64,000 nt of DNA from 2-02-FULL-66-14 sp964651335 (lineage in GTDB: Bacteria > Pseudomonadota > Gammaproteobacteria > Burkholderiales > SG8-39), in assembly GCA_964651335.1 (NCBI GenBank), contig CAZYVT010000012.1, positions 1-64,000 of the forward strand, read 5' to 3'. The notes below the pieces were generated by a model. It worked only from the letters and a program-made list of their open reading frames with translations, did not search any database and was not told where the DNA came from. Made by a program: the position numbers and the translations under genes. Below are positions 49,113 through 58,427 of the stretch, piece by piece (within the stretch, counting starts at the first letter, position 1; each line of letters starts with the position of its first letter).

Positions 49113-49792
49113 TTATTCCAAATCCGGCAGCCTTACAACAAACTTGACCGAGATGTCCTCACCCTCGTCTGGTCGTCGCTCGGGCTTCTTCACGTGTGGA
49201 TCGTGCGCAAACTCAGCTTCAATGCGCTTCACCCAACCCTGGTCAAGAGGTTTGCGACCGCTCCCTCGTGCGATGAGTAACGCATAGTACGGCATCGCCC
49301 CAGCAGAGCAGGTGGAATGTTGCGAAGGAGTTCGATGTATTCCGCAATCTCTCCGTGCCGGTATGCGTATATGTCCCCGCACCAAAGCTTGTAGACCCAT
49401 GCACTAACTTCGTCTTTGGAATAGGACGTCACGTCAGCGACTTCTTGGACGAACTGCACAACGCGATCACGCTCACGTTGGCGAAACCCACGCGTCGTCA
49501 ATGTGAAGAACTTAAGCGCCTTAACAGCCGGTAGAACGCGCCATGTCATTGATTCAAGCGATTCACGATTGTCCGCTGTTCGCCCATTGGCAATGAGCGT
49601 CCATGGATTGACCACCTCACCCGTTTCCGGGTCAACGGCTTGCACTATGCGGTCAATCTTGAAAGTGCGGCGTGCTTGGCGAAGATGGCAGAATGCATCG
49701 ATCGTTGTCGCGCTCTCGGGACGAACGTCGGAGATCCGGCGCTGCTCCGTCGTCCCGTTGCTATCTCGGTACTTGATCAACAGTTCAGCCAT
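49113..49792 (-). pseudogene. WYL-like domain protein, broken by a one-base frameshift
   Basis: The first frame (ATG 49792) gives MAELLIKYRDSNGTTEQRRI and a five-strand segment with YAFCHLR-like DAFCHLRQARRTFKIDRI, resembling the WYL/Sm-like ligand-binding domain. A helical part ends at NIPPALLG. A second frame continues the protein naturally as AMPYYALLIARGSGRKPLD to TAA at 49113. Joining them needs one extra G in the four-G run (CCCC at 49298-49301 on the plus strand). The intact protein would be about 225 residues. It may be a true mutation, a slippage site or a sequencing error. WYL domains often regulate or sit in DNA-repair and defence loci. Confidence 0.6.
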
Positions 49793-49888
49793 TGCGCCGA
49801 CTCATCTGGAATACCCAACGATTGAGACTAACGGTCGCGGAAGGCCGTCCGCCGCAACGAAGGGTTTGAAGTCATTCGAGGACAAGGT

Positions 49889-51157
49889 TCACAGACGAAC
49901 GCCAATAGTCTTCCAAAAAACGGATTCGTGCATGATTCGCACTCCATACTGCCGGGCCTTCTTGGCTTTTCCGGACTCGGAGTGCGGGTCGGCCAATACA
50001 AGTAGATCGCACTTTTTGGTGACAGAGTCCACCACAACCAGACCGGCTTTGGTGGCAAGTTCTTCTGCCAACTCACGAGAAATCAAATGACCGGCATGCT
50101 GGCACTGTAGCTCGCCCGTGAAACAAACACGCATCCCTAACAGGCTCGCCTCAACTGCCGGAGCTGGAGCCGGACCGCGGTATGTCTCGGACAACTTTGC
50201 GGCGGCTTCGCTAAGTATTTCGTCCAAGTCGCGTTTCGCTTGGCCAAGCAGCCGTGCGACGAGTTTCAGATCGCGTCGTTCCGCATCCGTGACGCTTCCA
50301 TCGGCAACGGCAGCGATGATGAGTTGGTTCAGGTAGTCGCGATGCGCATGCTCTATTTGGTCTCTGCTTAAGCCCCATCTTGCAGCCATTTCCACCAGTG
50401 CATCGGCTTCGGAGTCGTCCACATGACGATCTTCCAAGGCCCGATCAAGCAGCGCCCCGTAAGAAATAACTGCGCCGTCGGTGGCGTCCGGCAAAGCGTG
50501 GTCACGCCTTCGTCCGAGAAGACGTTGTATGAAAGTGGGCAGTTCTGTTTGGCGACGGCGGGACTCATCGCGCGTGACTGGTTGCTTCCCAATTGTGGGA
50601 ACAGTCGGCCATTGAATTGGCGTGAGCTGGCGAAGCTTCTGAACCGTGCGAGGTTGGTCAGACAGAAGGCAGGTCAGTAGCCGAGCAGCGGCACGAGCAT
50701 CGGCGAGGGCGTGATGGGCTTCGCCTTCTGGTGAGAACCCATGGTCACGACAACAGTCCGCCAGGTTCCCGCCTCCCGCCAGCTGCATTGTGCAAATACT
50801 GAAACAATCAGGTAACTGGTACCCCAGTCGTGAGAATTCGCTCTCCAAGAACTGGCGGTCGAAGCGAACGTTGTGAGCGGCTATGGCCACGGTACCGCTC
50901 AGCACGTTCAATACCAGTGCTCCGATCTCTGCAAACTGGGGCGCGTGGAGAACATCCTCTGAGGTCAAACCGTGGATGCTGCTCGGCCCAATGTCCCGCG
51001 CTGGGTTCACCAGCGATTCGAACTCGCGTTCAATACGCCCGTCGGCGCCCACAATAACGGCAGCCACTTCGACCACACGATCATGACGAAACGGGAATAA
51101 CCCCGTGGTCTCCACATCGATCACGGCTATGGGACCAGCGCTCAAGGAAAGTGTCAT
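49889..51157 (-). CDS. DEDDh exonuclease with TerB-like and BRCT domains
   Basis: The 422-residue protein has three parts. Residues 8-175 are a DnaQ-type 3'-5' exonuclease: Asp14 and Glu16 in VIDVETTG, the Asp in AHNVRFDRQFL, and the HX4D end in HHALADARA. About 245-325 is an acidic helical TerB-like region (DDSEADALVEMAARWGL, then VTDAERRDLKLVARLLG). Residues 335-422 are a BRCT domain (MRVCFTGELQC, DLLVLADPHSES-like). BRCT domains bind DNA ends or phosphoproteins and occur in LigA. The combination suggests DNA end processing in repair or defence. The start is ATG 51157. Its composition is AT-richer than the chromosome. Confidence 0.8.
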   Translation of the reverse strand: MTLSLSAGPIAVIDVETTGLFPFRHDRVVEVAAVIVGADGRIEREFESLVNPARDIGPSSIHGLTSEDVLHAPQFAEIGALVLNVLSGTVAIAAHNVRFDRQFLESEFSRLGYQLPDCFSICTMQLAGGGNLADCCRDHGFSPEGEAHHALADARAAARLLTCLLSDQPRTVQKLRQLTPIQWPTVPTIGKQPVTRDESRRRQTELPTFIQRLLGRRRDHALPDATDGAVISYGALLDRALEDRHVDDSEADALVEMAARWGLSRDQIEHAHRDYLNQLIIAAVADGSVTDAERRDLKLVARLLGQAKRDLDEILSEAAAKLSETYRGPAPAPAVEASLLGMRVCFTGELQCQHAGHLISRELAEELATKAGLVVVDSVTKKCDLLVLADPHSESGKAKKARQYGVRIMHESVFWKTIGVRL

Positions 51158-51192
51158 CGGTATAGCGACCTGACTCGGTTTCTCGTAGCCAA

Positions 51193-51297
51193 TCAGGCTG
51201 TGTGTTGGGATTCCATTCTAAGCGCTTCCTGCAGTACCCGAACCGGCGTCTTGTTGCCAAGCGAGCTGCACGGTCGGCGCTGGCTGTAGAACTGGCG
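51193..51297 (-). pseudogene. Transposase C-terminal remnant (IS3/IS481-like integrase core)
   Basis: Reading the reverse strand from 51297 gives RQFYSQRRPCSSLGNKTPVR and ends with TGA at 51193-51195, 34 codons in all, preceded by a TAG. The FYxxRRPxSSLGxxTPxxV pattern is the typical tail of DDE integrase-type transposases. The rest of the element is gone and no terminal repeats were found. It separates ligA from the exonuclease gene. Confidence 0.75.
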
Positions 51298-51312
51298 CTA
51301 CCAAAAAACAGC

Positions 51313-53709
51313 CTACTGGCTCTTCTGCTCAATTAACTGAACCATCTTCAACAGCGCGCGTTCATCCAAGGTTGGAATACTCAGCGATTGCGCCTCGCCA
51401 AACTTGCTCCCAGGATTTTCACCAACAACGACGTAACTCGTGTGCCGAGACACAGACGTCGAAACCTTTCCACCCAAACTCTCGATAAAGGCCTTTACTT
51501 TGTCTCTAGATAGTGTGGGAAGTGTCCCTGTCAGCACAAAGACCTTTCCTTCCAGTGGCTTTGCCGAATGCTCCGTGACTGTTCTTCTTCCAATCCAGTG
51601 CATTCCGAATTGACGCAGCTGATTGTCAACTCTATGTGCAAGCTCTCGATTGGTTTGGGATGCCAAGTACGTTTTGATTGCAGCAGCCGCCTTACGTGAA
51701 TGAGATGCTGAAAGATGCTCCTTGCACAGCCGATCAACAATTTGATCTTCCGATGCCGTTATGATGGCGTCAATGTTCTCGAACCCCCTGGCGAAGGCTT
51801 CAGCTGCCTTCGAACCAACTCCTGGAATATCCAAATGCTCAATGAACGATGACAACGCCGGGATCGACGCCACAATTTGGTCTACTGCGCTGCCCTCTTC
51901 CCAAATCCCTCCCCGATTCTTAAATTGTTCGATTACCGAAAGATTGTGCTTGGTTCGAAAGAATTCCTGAATTGAACTTGCAAGCTCCTTCCCAACTCCG
52001 GGAACATAGCGCAATACCTGCGGCAGCGCTTTCTGAATTATTTCGAGACGACCCAGCTTTGTCGCCAGATCCTTCGCTGTCGCCTCACCTACGCCGGGAA
52101 TACCCAACGCGTAAAGTAGTCTCGTTAATGTCGTCTTCTTGCTTCGATTGATCGCTGCAATTAGTTTCTCAGCCGAGACCTCTCCCTTTTTTTCAAGCCC
52201 AGCAAGTTGTCCCCGATTCAGTCTGTAGATATCGGCCGGTGTCTCTACGAGATTAAGGTCCACAACCTGGTCAATGAGCTTTTCTCCAAATCCATCAATG
52301 TTCATCGCTCGACGCGACGCAAAGTGCTGTAACGCTCGCTTTCGCTGCGCCGAGCAAAAGAGCCCACCGACACATCGGTGCACGACTTCAGTTACGACAC
52401 GGCTTTTGATCTTCCCCTTCCGCTCTTTAGTGAGCCTTACTACGTTTGATCCACAAACTGGGCAGGTCGCAGGCATTACGAACGGGATTGTGGTTTCTGG
52501 TCTTTTGTCCAAATCAACAGAAACGATTTCAGGGATTACATCACCCGCTCGCTGCACGATTACGGTATCTTCGACGCGTACACTTTTTTTCTCAAGTTCA
52601 TCTTGGTTGTGAAGAGTCACGTTGGTAACGGTTACACCACCCACTAGCACCGGTGCTAGACGCGCTACCGGGGTCAGTGCGCCAGTTCGCCCCACCTGAA
52701 CATCAATTCCTACAACTTTGGTCTGTCGCCTCTCAGGCGGGAATTTGTGCGCAAGCGCCCATCGCGGCTCGCGTTCTCTGAAGCCAAGTTGATTTTGCAA
52801 TGTAAGATGATTGACCTTGTAAACGACACCATCAATGTCGAAATCAAGATCGGCGCGCAGAAGCTTAGTGCGCTCGTAGAACTTACTGAGACCCGCTGGT
52901 CCGCTCGAGACGGCTCTCTTCGAACTAACAGGAAGCCCCAGTTCTGACAAGGCGGCAAGAATGCCGCTCTGAGTGCGCGGCGCATTCCAATCAATTACTT
53001 CAGCAAGGCCATGAGTTAGGAACGAAAGTCGTCGCTGGGCCGTAATGCTTGAATCAAGCTGTCGTATGCTTCCTGCCGCTGCATTGCGCGGATTCTTAAA
53101 GGTCTTTCCACCGACAAGGGCAAGCTGTTTATTCAGTTCTTCAAAATCTTTGCGGAGCATGAACACTTCGCCACGCACCTCGAGCAATGCTTGTGGTGCA
53201 TTGGCACGTAATTCTCCTGGAATACTCGAAATTGTCCGCAGATTCCTTGTGATGTCTTCTCCAACCTCCCCATCGCCCCGTGTGGCACCTCGCGTTAGTA
53301 CACCATTGTCGTAGCGCAAACTAACTCCTGCGCCATCAATTTTCAGTTCGGCGATGTACTCCACCGGTGGATCGAGCTCACTTAGCTTTAACTCCTTTCG
53401 GATACGTGCATCAAATGCCTCAATTTCGGAGAGGTCCGTCTTGCTTGCCGTACCAATAGATAGCATTGGCACATCGTGGCGCGCAGGGGGTAAGTAGGCT
53501 GCTCGAGTACCGCCGACACGCTTAGTCGGCGAATTGGACGTCTGTAGACCAGGATACTTATCTTCGAGTGTCTTTAACTCTCGGAACAGATCATCGAACT
53601 CGGCATCCTCAAGTTCTGGATCATCAAGAACGTAGTAGAGATAGTTGTGGCGATCAATTTCTCGCCGCAACCTCTTTGCACGCTCACGTGCCAGCTTCGG
53701 AATAGACAT
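51313..53709 (-). CDS. ligA: NAD-dependent DNA ligase, atypical long form
   Basis: LigA seals nicks with NAD and is essential. Adenylation Lys123 lies in AELKIDGAG, with Ia domain LRREIDRHNYLYYVLDDPE at the start. The OB fold follows (VGRTGALTPVARL), then the Cys4 zinc finger (Cys416, 419, 446, 452), helix-hairpin-helix region and a C-terminal BRCT (716-798). At 798 residues it is about 100 longer than usual: the helix-hairpin-helix module appears twice (about 531-603 and 624-705). Sequence composition is AT-rich relative to zipA, yet the gene sits exactly in the native zipA-ligA position, three bases from the zipA stop. An in-place replacement by a foreign ligase is likely. Confidence 0.93.
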   Translation of the reverse strand: MSIPKLARERAKRLRREIDRHNYLYYVLDDPELEDAEFDDLFRELKTLEDKYPGLQTSNSPTKRVGGTRAAYLPPARHDVPMLSIGTASKTDLSEIEAFDARIRKELKLSELDPPVEYIAELKIDGAGVSLRYDNGVLTRGATRGDGEVGEDITRNLRTISSIPGELRANAPQALLEVRGEVFMLRKDFEELNKQLALVGGKTFKNPRNAAAGSIRQLDSSITAQRRLSFLTHGLAEVIDWNAPRTQSGILAALSELGLPVSSKRAVSSGPAGLSKFYERTKLLRADLDFDIDGVVYKVNHLTLQNQLGFREREPRWALAHKFPPERRQTKVVGIDVQVGRTGALTPVARLAPVLVGGVTVTNVTLHNQDELEKKSVRVEDTVIVQRAGDVIPEIVSVDLDKRPETTIPFVMPATCPVCGSNVVRLTKERKGKIKSRVVTEVVHRCVGGLFCSAQRKRALQHFASRRAMNIDGFGEKLIDQVVDLNLVETPADIYRLNRGQLAGLEKKGEVSAEKLIAAINRSKKTTLTRLLYALGIPGVGEATAKDLATKLGRLEIIQKALPQVLRYVPGVGKELASSIQEFFRTKHNLSVIEQFKNRGGIWEEGSAVDQIVASIPALSSFIEHLDIPGVGSKAAEAFARGFENIDAIITASEDQIVDRLCKEHLSASHSRKAAAAIKTYLASQTNRELAHRVDNQLRQFGMHWIGRRTVTEHSAKPLEGKVFVLTGTLPTLSRDKVKAFIESLGGKVSTSVSRHTSYVVVGENPGSKFGEAQSLSIPTLDERALLKMVQLIEQKSQ

Positions 53710-53712
53710 GCA

Positions 53713-54753
53713 CTATGAAAACAGCCGCAGCGCCTCGGCGCTGCCGGTCGCGATTCCTTTCGCATCGAAAGCGCCGCGCACCGCATCGAGCTGCGCACTG
53801 ATCGCCGCCACCGCGCGATCATCGAGCGAATTGCCGTTGTCATCCACCAGGCTGCCGCCGAGCACCGCGGCAAGCTGGCGCGCGAACCCCGCCATGGAGT
53901 GGAACGAGCGCCGGAGATCGGGGACGCGCGGCACGTCGAGCGACAATGAAACACCCGGCAACGCCGCATCCTTCATGGTCGCCGTCTCGAATCGCGTTCC
54001 ATCCCGCGCACAGAGCGCAAACACGATCTGCCCGGCATCGCTACGCAGCGCGAAGCGGCCATCGTCGTCGAGCACCAGCCCCGACGCCTCGGCGACGGCT
54101 CGGATCTTGGATCCCGCAAGGGACCCATCCGCCGGAGCCGTAACATGAAAAACCACCTGGATATCCGAATCCCCGCAGAATCGATCGAGCTCGCGCGCCG
54201 CCTCGACAGACGGTTTGATCTCGGGTGCGCTGACGGCAGCGCCGGTCGCCGCGGCAAGGGTCTCGACGGCCGCGCGAAACTCGATCAGTTCCGCCTCGCT
54301 CACCGTGCCGTCGCGCGTCACGAGTTGCAATCCGGCGCGAAACGCCTGCACAGCGGAGCTCTCGCCGCGGGCAAAACGACTCCACGCCATTCCGTCGCCG
54401 GAGCAGGCAAGGATCGCGCGCGCCGCATACCGGTGCTCGTGCGCCTTCCAGAGCTCGATCAGCCGGCTCGCGGCGACCGGCGCGGAGAACGAAAGCTCCA
54501 CGACGTAATCGATTCGCGGATCCGGCAGTGCGGCGGGCGACGGCGCCGCTGCACGCGCGGCCCCCCGGTGCGGCTCAGCCAGCACCGGCTCGATGCGAAC
54601 CGACTGCGGTTCCAGCAGCACGTCGGCATGGGCCGACCGGAACGAGGCTTCCGCAGCGCGGTGCGCAGCACGCTCCTGTCGCCGGTTGTACGCGAATACT
54701 CCGACGACGACGATCGCGCCGATCACCAGGAGTCCAAGCTGGAGGTCGCTCAT
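53713..54753 (-). CDS. zipA: Cell division protein ZipA
   Basis: ZipA tethers FtsZ to the inner membrane. The 346-residue protein begins with a membrane anchor (LQLGLLVIGAIVVVGVFAYNRRQE), a charged and Ala/Pro-rich linker, and a C-terminal FtsZ-binding domain. That domain has IQVVFHVTAPADGSLAGSKI and VPRVPDLRRSFHSMAGFARQLA. Native GC-rich composition. It lies between smc and ligA, the usual order in beta- and gammaproteobacteria; linkage to smc (41 bases) supports the call despite weak overall conservation of ZipA. Confidence 0.9.
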   Translation of the reverse strand: MSDLQLGLLVIGAIVVVGVFAYNRRQERAAHRAAEASFRSAHADVLLEPQSVRIEPVLAEPHRGAARAAAPSPAALPDPRIDYVVELSFSAPVAASRLIELWKAHEHRYAARAILACSGDGMAWSRFARGESSAVQAFRAGLQLVTRDGTVSEAELIEFRAAVETLAAATGAAVSAPEIKPSVEAARELDRFCGDSDIQVVFHVTAPADGSLAGSKIRAVAEASGLVLDDDGRFALRSDAGQIVFALCARDGTRFETATMKDAALPGVSLSLDVPRVPDLRRSFHSMAGFARQLAAVLGGSLVDDNGNSLDDRAVAAISAQLDAVRGAFDAKGIATGSAEALRLFS

Positions 54754-54794
54754 GTTCCGGCAACGTGGTACATGGAAAGCCTGCCCGGGGCCTT

Positions 54795-57700
54795 CTAGGC
54801 CGCGAGCTCCTCGCGGAGCCGCAGCGCCTCCTCGATGTCGACCGCGACGATACGCGATACGCCGGACTCCGGCATGGTGACGCCAATCAGCTGCCCCGCC
54901 ATCTCCATCGTGATCTTGTTGTGGCTGATGAACAGGAACTGCGTATGCGCCGACATCTTCTGCACGAGGTCGCAGAAGCGGCCGGTATTGGTGTCGTCCA
55001 GCGGCGCATCGACTTCGTCGAGCAGGCAGAACGGGGCCGGATTGAGCTGAAACAGCGCGAACACGAGAGCAATCGCGGTGAGCGCCTTCTCCCCTCCCGA
55101 GAGCAGGTGGATCGTGGTGTTCCGCTTGCCCGGCGGCTGCGCCATCACCTGCACCCCCGCGTCCAGGATCTCCTCGCCGGTCATGATCAGCCTGGCTTCT
55201 CCGCCGCCGAAGAGCACCGGAAACAGCGCGCCGAAATGCTGGTTGACGCTGGCGAAGGTGTCGCGCAGCAGGCCGCGTGTTTCGCGATCGATGCGCCGGA
55301 TCGCGTCCTCGAGCGTCTTCACGGCCTCGTCAAGGTCGGTGGCCTGCGCATCGAGGAAGTTCTTGCGCTCGACGCTGGTGTCCAGCTCTTCGAGCGCGGC
55401 GAGATTCACCGCTCCGAGATCCTGGAGGGCCTGAGCGATGCGCGTGATCTCCCCCTGCAGAGCGGAAGGACGCGGCGCGCGCTCGAACTCGCCCGCCAGC
55501 CGGCCCTCATCCGCGTTCGCCTCGCGCAACTGCTCGGCATACTGGTCATGGTTGATCTGCGCGGCCTGTTCCTTCAGCTTGAACTCACCCAGGCGCTCGC
55601 GCAGCGGCGCGATCCGGGTTTCCACCTGCAGCCGATGCTCCTCGAATCCGCGCAGCACCGCGGCCGCTGCTTCCACCGATTCGCGGGCACTCGCAAGCGC
55701 GCTTTCGCAATCGATGCGTGCTCCGACGGCGGCCTCGAGCGCGTGCCGCACGGCCGGCACCGGGTCCACGGAAAGCTCTTCGACCAGCTTCGCCAACTCG
55801 TCCTCGGCGCGGCCGATCTGCTGATCGACCATGCGCACCGACGTGTCAAGCTCCGAGACCTTGGACGCGCATTCGCGTTCCGCGAACACCGCGTCCTGCG
55901 CCTCTCGCTCGGCACGCTGCAAGGCGTGTCGCCGTTCGCCGAGCTCGGTCTCCGCTGCCGCGTACGCGATCCTGACGGAACCCAGCGCAGCGCGCGCCGC
56001 TTCGATTTCGCCCGCGACTCGTGCGAGCGCAGCCCGGCATTCTTCGAGGCGCGATGCGCCTCCCTCGGCCTCGACCGCAATCTCCGCCGCCTCCGCGCGA
56101 ATCTGGGCGGTTCGCTCCTGATAGCGCTCGAGCGCCTGGCTGCGCTTGAGTCGTTCGATTTCCGCCGCATGCTTGTCCGACTGGAGCGCGGCAATCGTCG
56201 AGCGCGCTTCATCGAGCGCCGCCTGGCGCGCCGCCATCGCCGAGTCCAGGCTCGCGGCTACCGTGCGAGCCGCCGCGGCGTGCGCCGCGAGTTCCTTGCC
56301 ACGGATTTGCAGCGCGTCGATCTCCGCCTGGCGTACGAGTATTCCCGCATCAGCGGGGTCCGGCGCGTGGAAGCTTACCGTGCTGCGCGTGAACTGGTCG
56401 CCGTTGCGGCCGACCACCACGATCCCTGCGGCGAGCGCCTGGCGCGCCTTTGCGTCAGGCGCCTCTCCGACCGCGTAGACGCCAAAAAACCAATCGTCCA
56501 ACGCCCCGGCGATCGCCGCGTCTGTGGCATGAACCTTCTGTGCCAATGGCGTATAGCCGGAAAGCGGCGCAGGCGCAGAGGCGCCACCCGGCGCGAAGGC
56601 GCTTGCCTTGACCGGGGGCCGGTCCGTACCCAGCGCGTTCAATCCCGCGGCATCGGCAACCTGGAGCGCATGAAGGCGTTCGCGCAGAACCGCCTCGACC
56701 GCCGTTTCCCATCCCGGATCGATGCGGATCTTCTGCCACAGGCGCGGCAGCGAGCCAAGGCTGCGACGCTCGAGCCAGTCATGCAACGGCGCATTGTCGT
56801 CGGCCGCCGCCTGTACCTGCAAAAGGGTCGCGAGCTGCGCCTCGGCAGCCGTCTGTGCGCGAGCGGCGGCTGCGACCCCGTCTGCGGCGGCGGCGCGTCG
56901 CGCATCGAGCGCTGCGGCGTCCGCCTGCATTTCGTCCAGACGCACGAGCGCACCGCCAAGCGCCGAATCAAGTTCGGCCAGACGCCGCTCGGCGTCCAAC
57001 GTCCGCTGCGAATCGGGCTCCTCGAGCGATCGAAGTTCCACGTCGAGACGGTCGCGCCGCTGCGCGAGCGATTGCTGCTGCTGTTCCAGGTGCGCGAGGT
57101 TGGAATTCTCAAGTTGCAGATTGCTTTCCAGCCGCAGCAGGCGGTTGCGCGCCTCATCCAGGCGCTCCTGTGCGGCGCGATCAGCCTGCTCGGCTTCCGG
57201 TGCACGCCCGGTCTCCGTGGCGAGCCGCTGCTGCGTCTCGTCAACTCGTTGGCGCATCCCTTCCGAGCGTGCGGCCCACGTGTGCAATGCCTGCGTAAAT
57301 TGGGCCCGCTGCTCACGCCAGGCGGTGAGCTGCGCGCGGCGTTCCGTTTCCTGGCTCTCCAACCGCTGCCGGGTCTCCTCCACGTGCCTGAGCTCCGACT
57401 CGTGCCGCGCGACCTCCGCGTTGGCAGCGTAAAGCGCCGCCTGCGCGGCGTTCAGCGCGTCCCCCGCCTGATAATGCGCGGCGCGCGCAGTCTCGATCCG
57501 GCTCTCGGTCTCGCGCAGTCGCGCGGTGTCGGCCTCCATCTCGTTTGTGACCCGCGCGACCTCCTGCGCGTGGCGGTCGCGCTCGGCTGCGGCTTCCCTG
57601 CGGCGCACGTACCACAACAGCTGCTGCCTGAAGTGCAGATCCTGCTGGTACTCCTTGTAGCGCGAGGCGACCTGTGCCTGCGCCTCGAGTTTTTCGATCT

Positions 57701-58310
57701 GTGCACCGAGCTCCTGGCGGATGTCGTTGACGCGTAGCAGATTTTCGCGCGTCCCGGCGAGCCGGCTTTCGGTTTCCTTGCGACGCTCCCGGTAGCGCGA
57801 AACCCCGGCGGCTTCTTCGAGGAAGACCCGCAGCTCCTCGGGTCTCGCCTCGATGACGCGCGAAATCATGCCCTGCTCGATAATCGCGTACGCCCGCGGC
57901 CCCAGCCCAGTTCCGAGGAACATGTCGGTCACGTCTCGCCGCCGGACGTGCATGTTGTTGATGAAATAGGACGACTCTGCATCACGCTGCAGCACACGCT
58001 TGACCGAAATCTCGGCGTATTGCGACCACTGCCCGGCGGCACGCCCCAGGGAGTTGTCGAAGCTCAGCTCGACTGCCGCGCGGGCGAGCGGCTTGCGCTG
58101 ACTCGAGCCGTTGAAGATCACATCCTGCATGGAGTCGCCGCGCAGCGCCGAAGCGCGGGACTCACCCAGCACCCAGCGCACGGCATCGATCACGTTCGAC
58201 TTGCCGCAGCCGTTGGGCCCTACGATGCCCACCAGCTGCCCGGGTACATGGACCGCGGTGGGATCGACGAAGGACTTGAAGCCGGATAACCTGATCTGCG
58301 TGAGGCGCAC
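54795..58310 (-). CDS. smc: Chromosome segregation ATPase SMC
   Basis: SMC forms the ring of the bacterial condensin. The 1171-residue protein has the N-terminal Walker A GPNGCGKSN (31-39), then a first coiled coil with many Gln, Arg and Glu. The hinge follows (about residues 510-660, around LPRLWQKIRIDPGWETAVEAVL), a second coiled coil, and the C-terminal head with signature LLSGGEKALTAIAL and Walker B CLLDEVDAPLDD. It starts at GTG 58310; the open frame beyond it is not family-like. It is followed by zipA. Confidence 0.97.
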   Translation of the reverse strand: MRLTQIRLSGFKSFVDPTAVHVPGQLVGIVGPNGCGKSNVIDAVRWVLGESRASALRGDSMQDVIFNGSSQRKPLARAAVELSFDNSLGRAAGQWSQYAEISVKRVLQRDAESSYFINNMHVRRRDVTDMFLGTGLGPRAYAIIEQGMISRVIEARPEELRVFLEEAAGVSRYRERRKETESRLAGTRENLLRVNDIRQELGAQIEKLEAQAQVASRYKEYQQDLHFRQQLLWYVRRREAAAERDRHAQEVARVTNEMEADTARLRETESRIETARAAHYQAGDALNAAQAALYAANAEVARHESELRHVEETRQRLESQETERRAQLTAWREQRAQFTQALHTWAARSEGMRQRVDETQQRLATETGRAPEAEQADRAAQERLDEARNRLLRLESNLQLENSNLAHLEQQQQSLAQRRDRLDVELRSLEEPDSQRTLDAERRLAELDSALGGALVRLDEMQADAAALDARRAAAADGVAAAARAQTAAEAQLATLLQVQAAADDNAPLHDWLERRSLGSLPRLWQKIRIDPGWETAVEAVLRERLHALQVADAAGLNALGTDRPPVKASAFAPGGASAPAPLSGYTPLAQKVHATDAAIAGALDDWFFGVYAVGEAPDAKARQALAAGIVVVGRNGDQFTRSTVSFHAPDPADAGILVRQAEIDALQIRGKELAAHAAAARTVAASLDSAMAARQAALDEARSTIAALQSDKHAAEIERLKRSQALERYQERTAQIRAEAAEIAVEAEGGASRLEECRAALARVAGEIEAARAALGSVRIAYAAAETELGERRHALQRAEREAQDAVFAERECASKVSELDTSVRMVDQQIGRAEDELAKLVEELSVDPVPAVRHALEAAVGARIDCESALASARESVEAAAAVLRGFEEHRLQVETRIAPLRERLGEFKLKEQAAQINHDQYAEQLREANADEGRLAGEFERAPRPSALQGEITRIAQALQDLGAVNLAALEELDTSVERKNFLDAQATDLDEAVKTLEDAIRRIDRETRGLLRDTFASVNQHFGALFPVLFGGGEARLIMTGEEILDAGVQVMAQPPGKRNTTIHLLSGGEKALTAIALVFALFQLNPAPFCLLDEVDAPLDDTNTGRFCDLVQKMSAHTQFLFISHNKITMEMAGQLIGVTMPESGVSRIVAVDIEEALRLREELAA

Positions 58311-58427
58311 TGGGCTCGCGTCGTCTCTGGAATTCCAAAATCGCGGCGCGGCGCAAGCACCGCGGAAGAACGGCGCGTTATGATAGCATCTTCGCGCTCT
58401 TTTCCTGCTGCCCGATCCTCGGTTCCG

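Larger units (their letters stand above)
49031..53709. other. AT-richer accessory segment replacing the native ligA neighbourhood
   Basis: Between galU and zipA, both GC-rich and chromosomal, the sequence is visibly richer in A and T, with codon use unlike its neighbours. It holds a frameshifted gene, an exonuclease-TerB-BRCT gene, a transposase remnant and an atypical ligA. The right border falls three bases from the zipA stop. Acquisition by transfer is inferred. Confidence 0.6.

Noticed and set aside
51158..51312. Complete insertion sequence between ligA and the exonuclease gene
   Set aside because: Only 34 transposase codons remain and no terminal inverted repeats are visible in the 155-base gap.
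54528..57737. 1069-codon plus-strand frame opposite smc
   Set aside because: Arg- and Leu-rich with no recognisable domain; the opposite strand encodes an intact SMC with Walker motifs and hinge.
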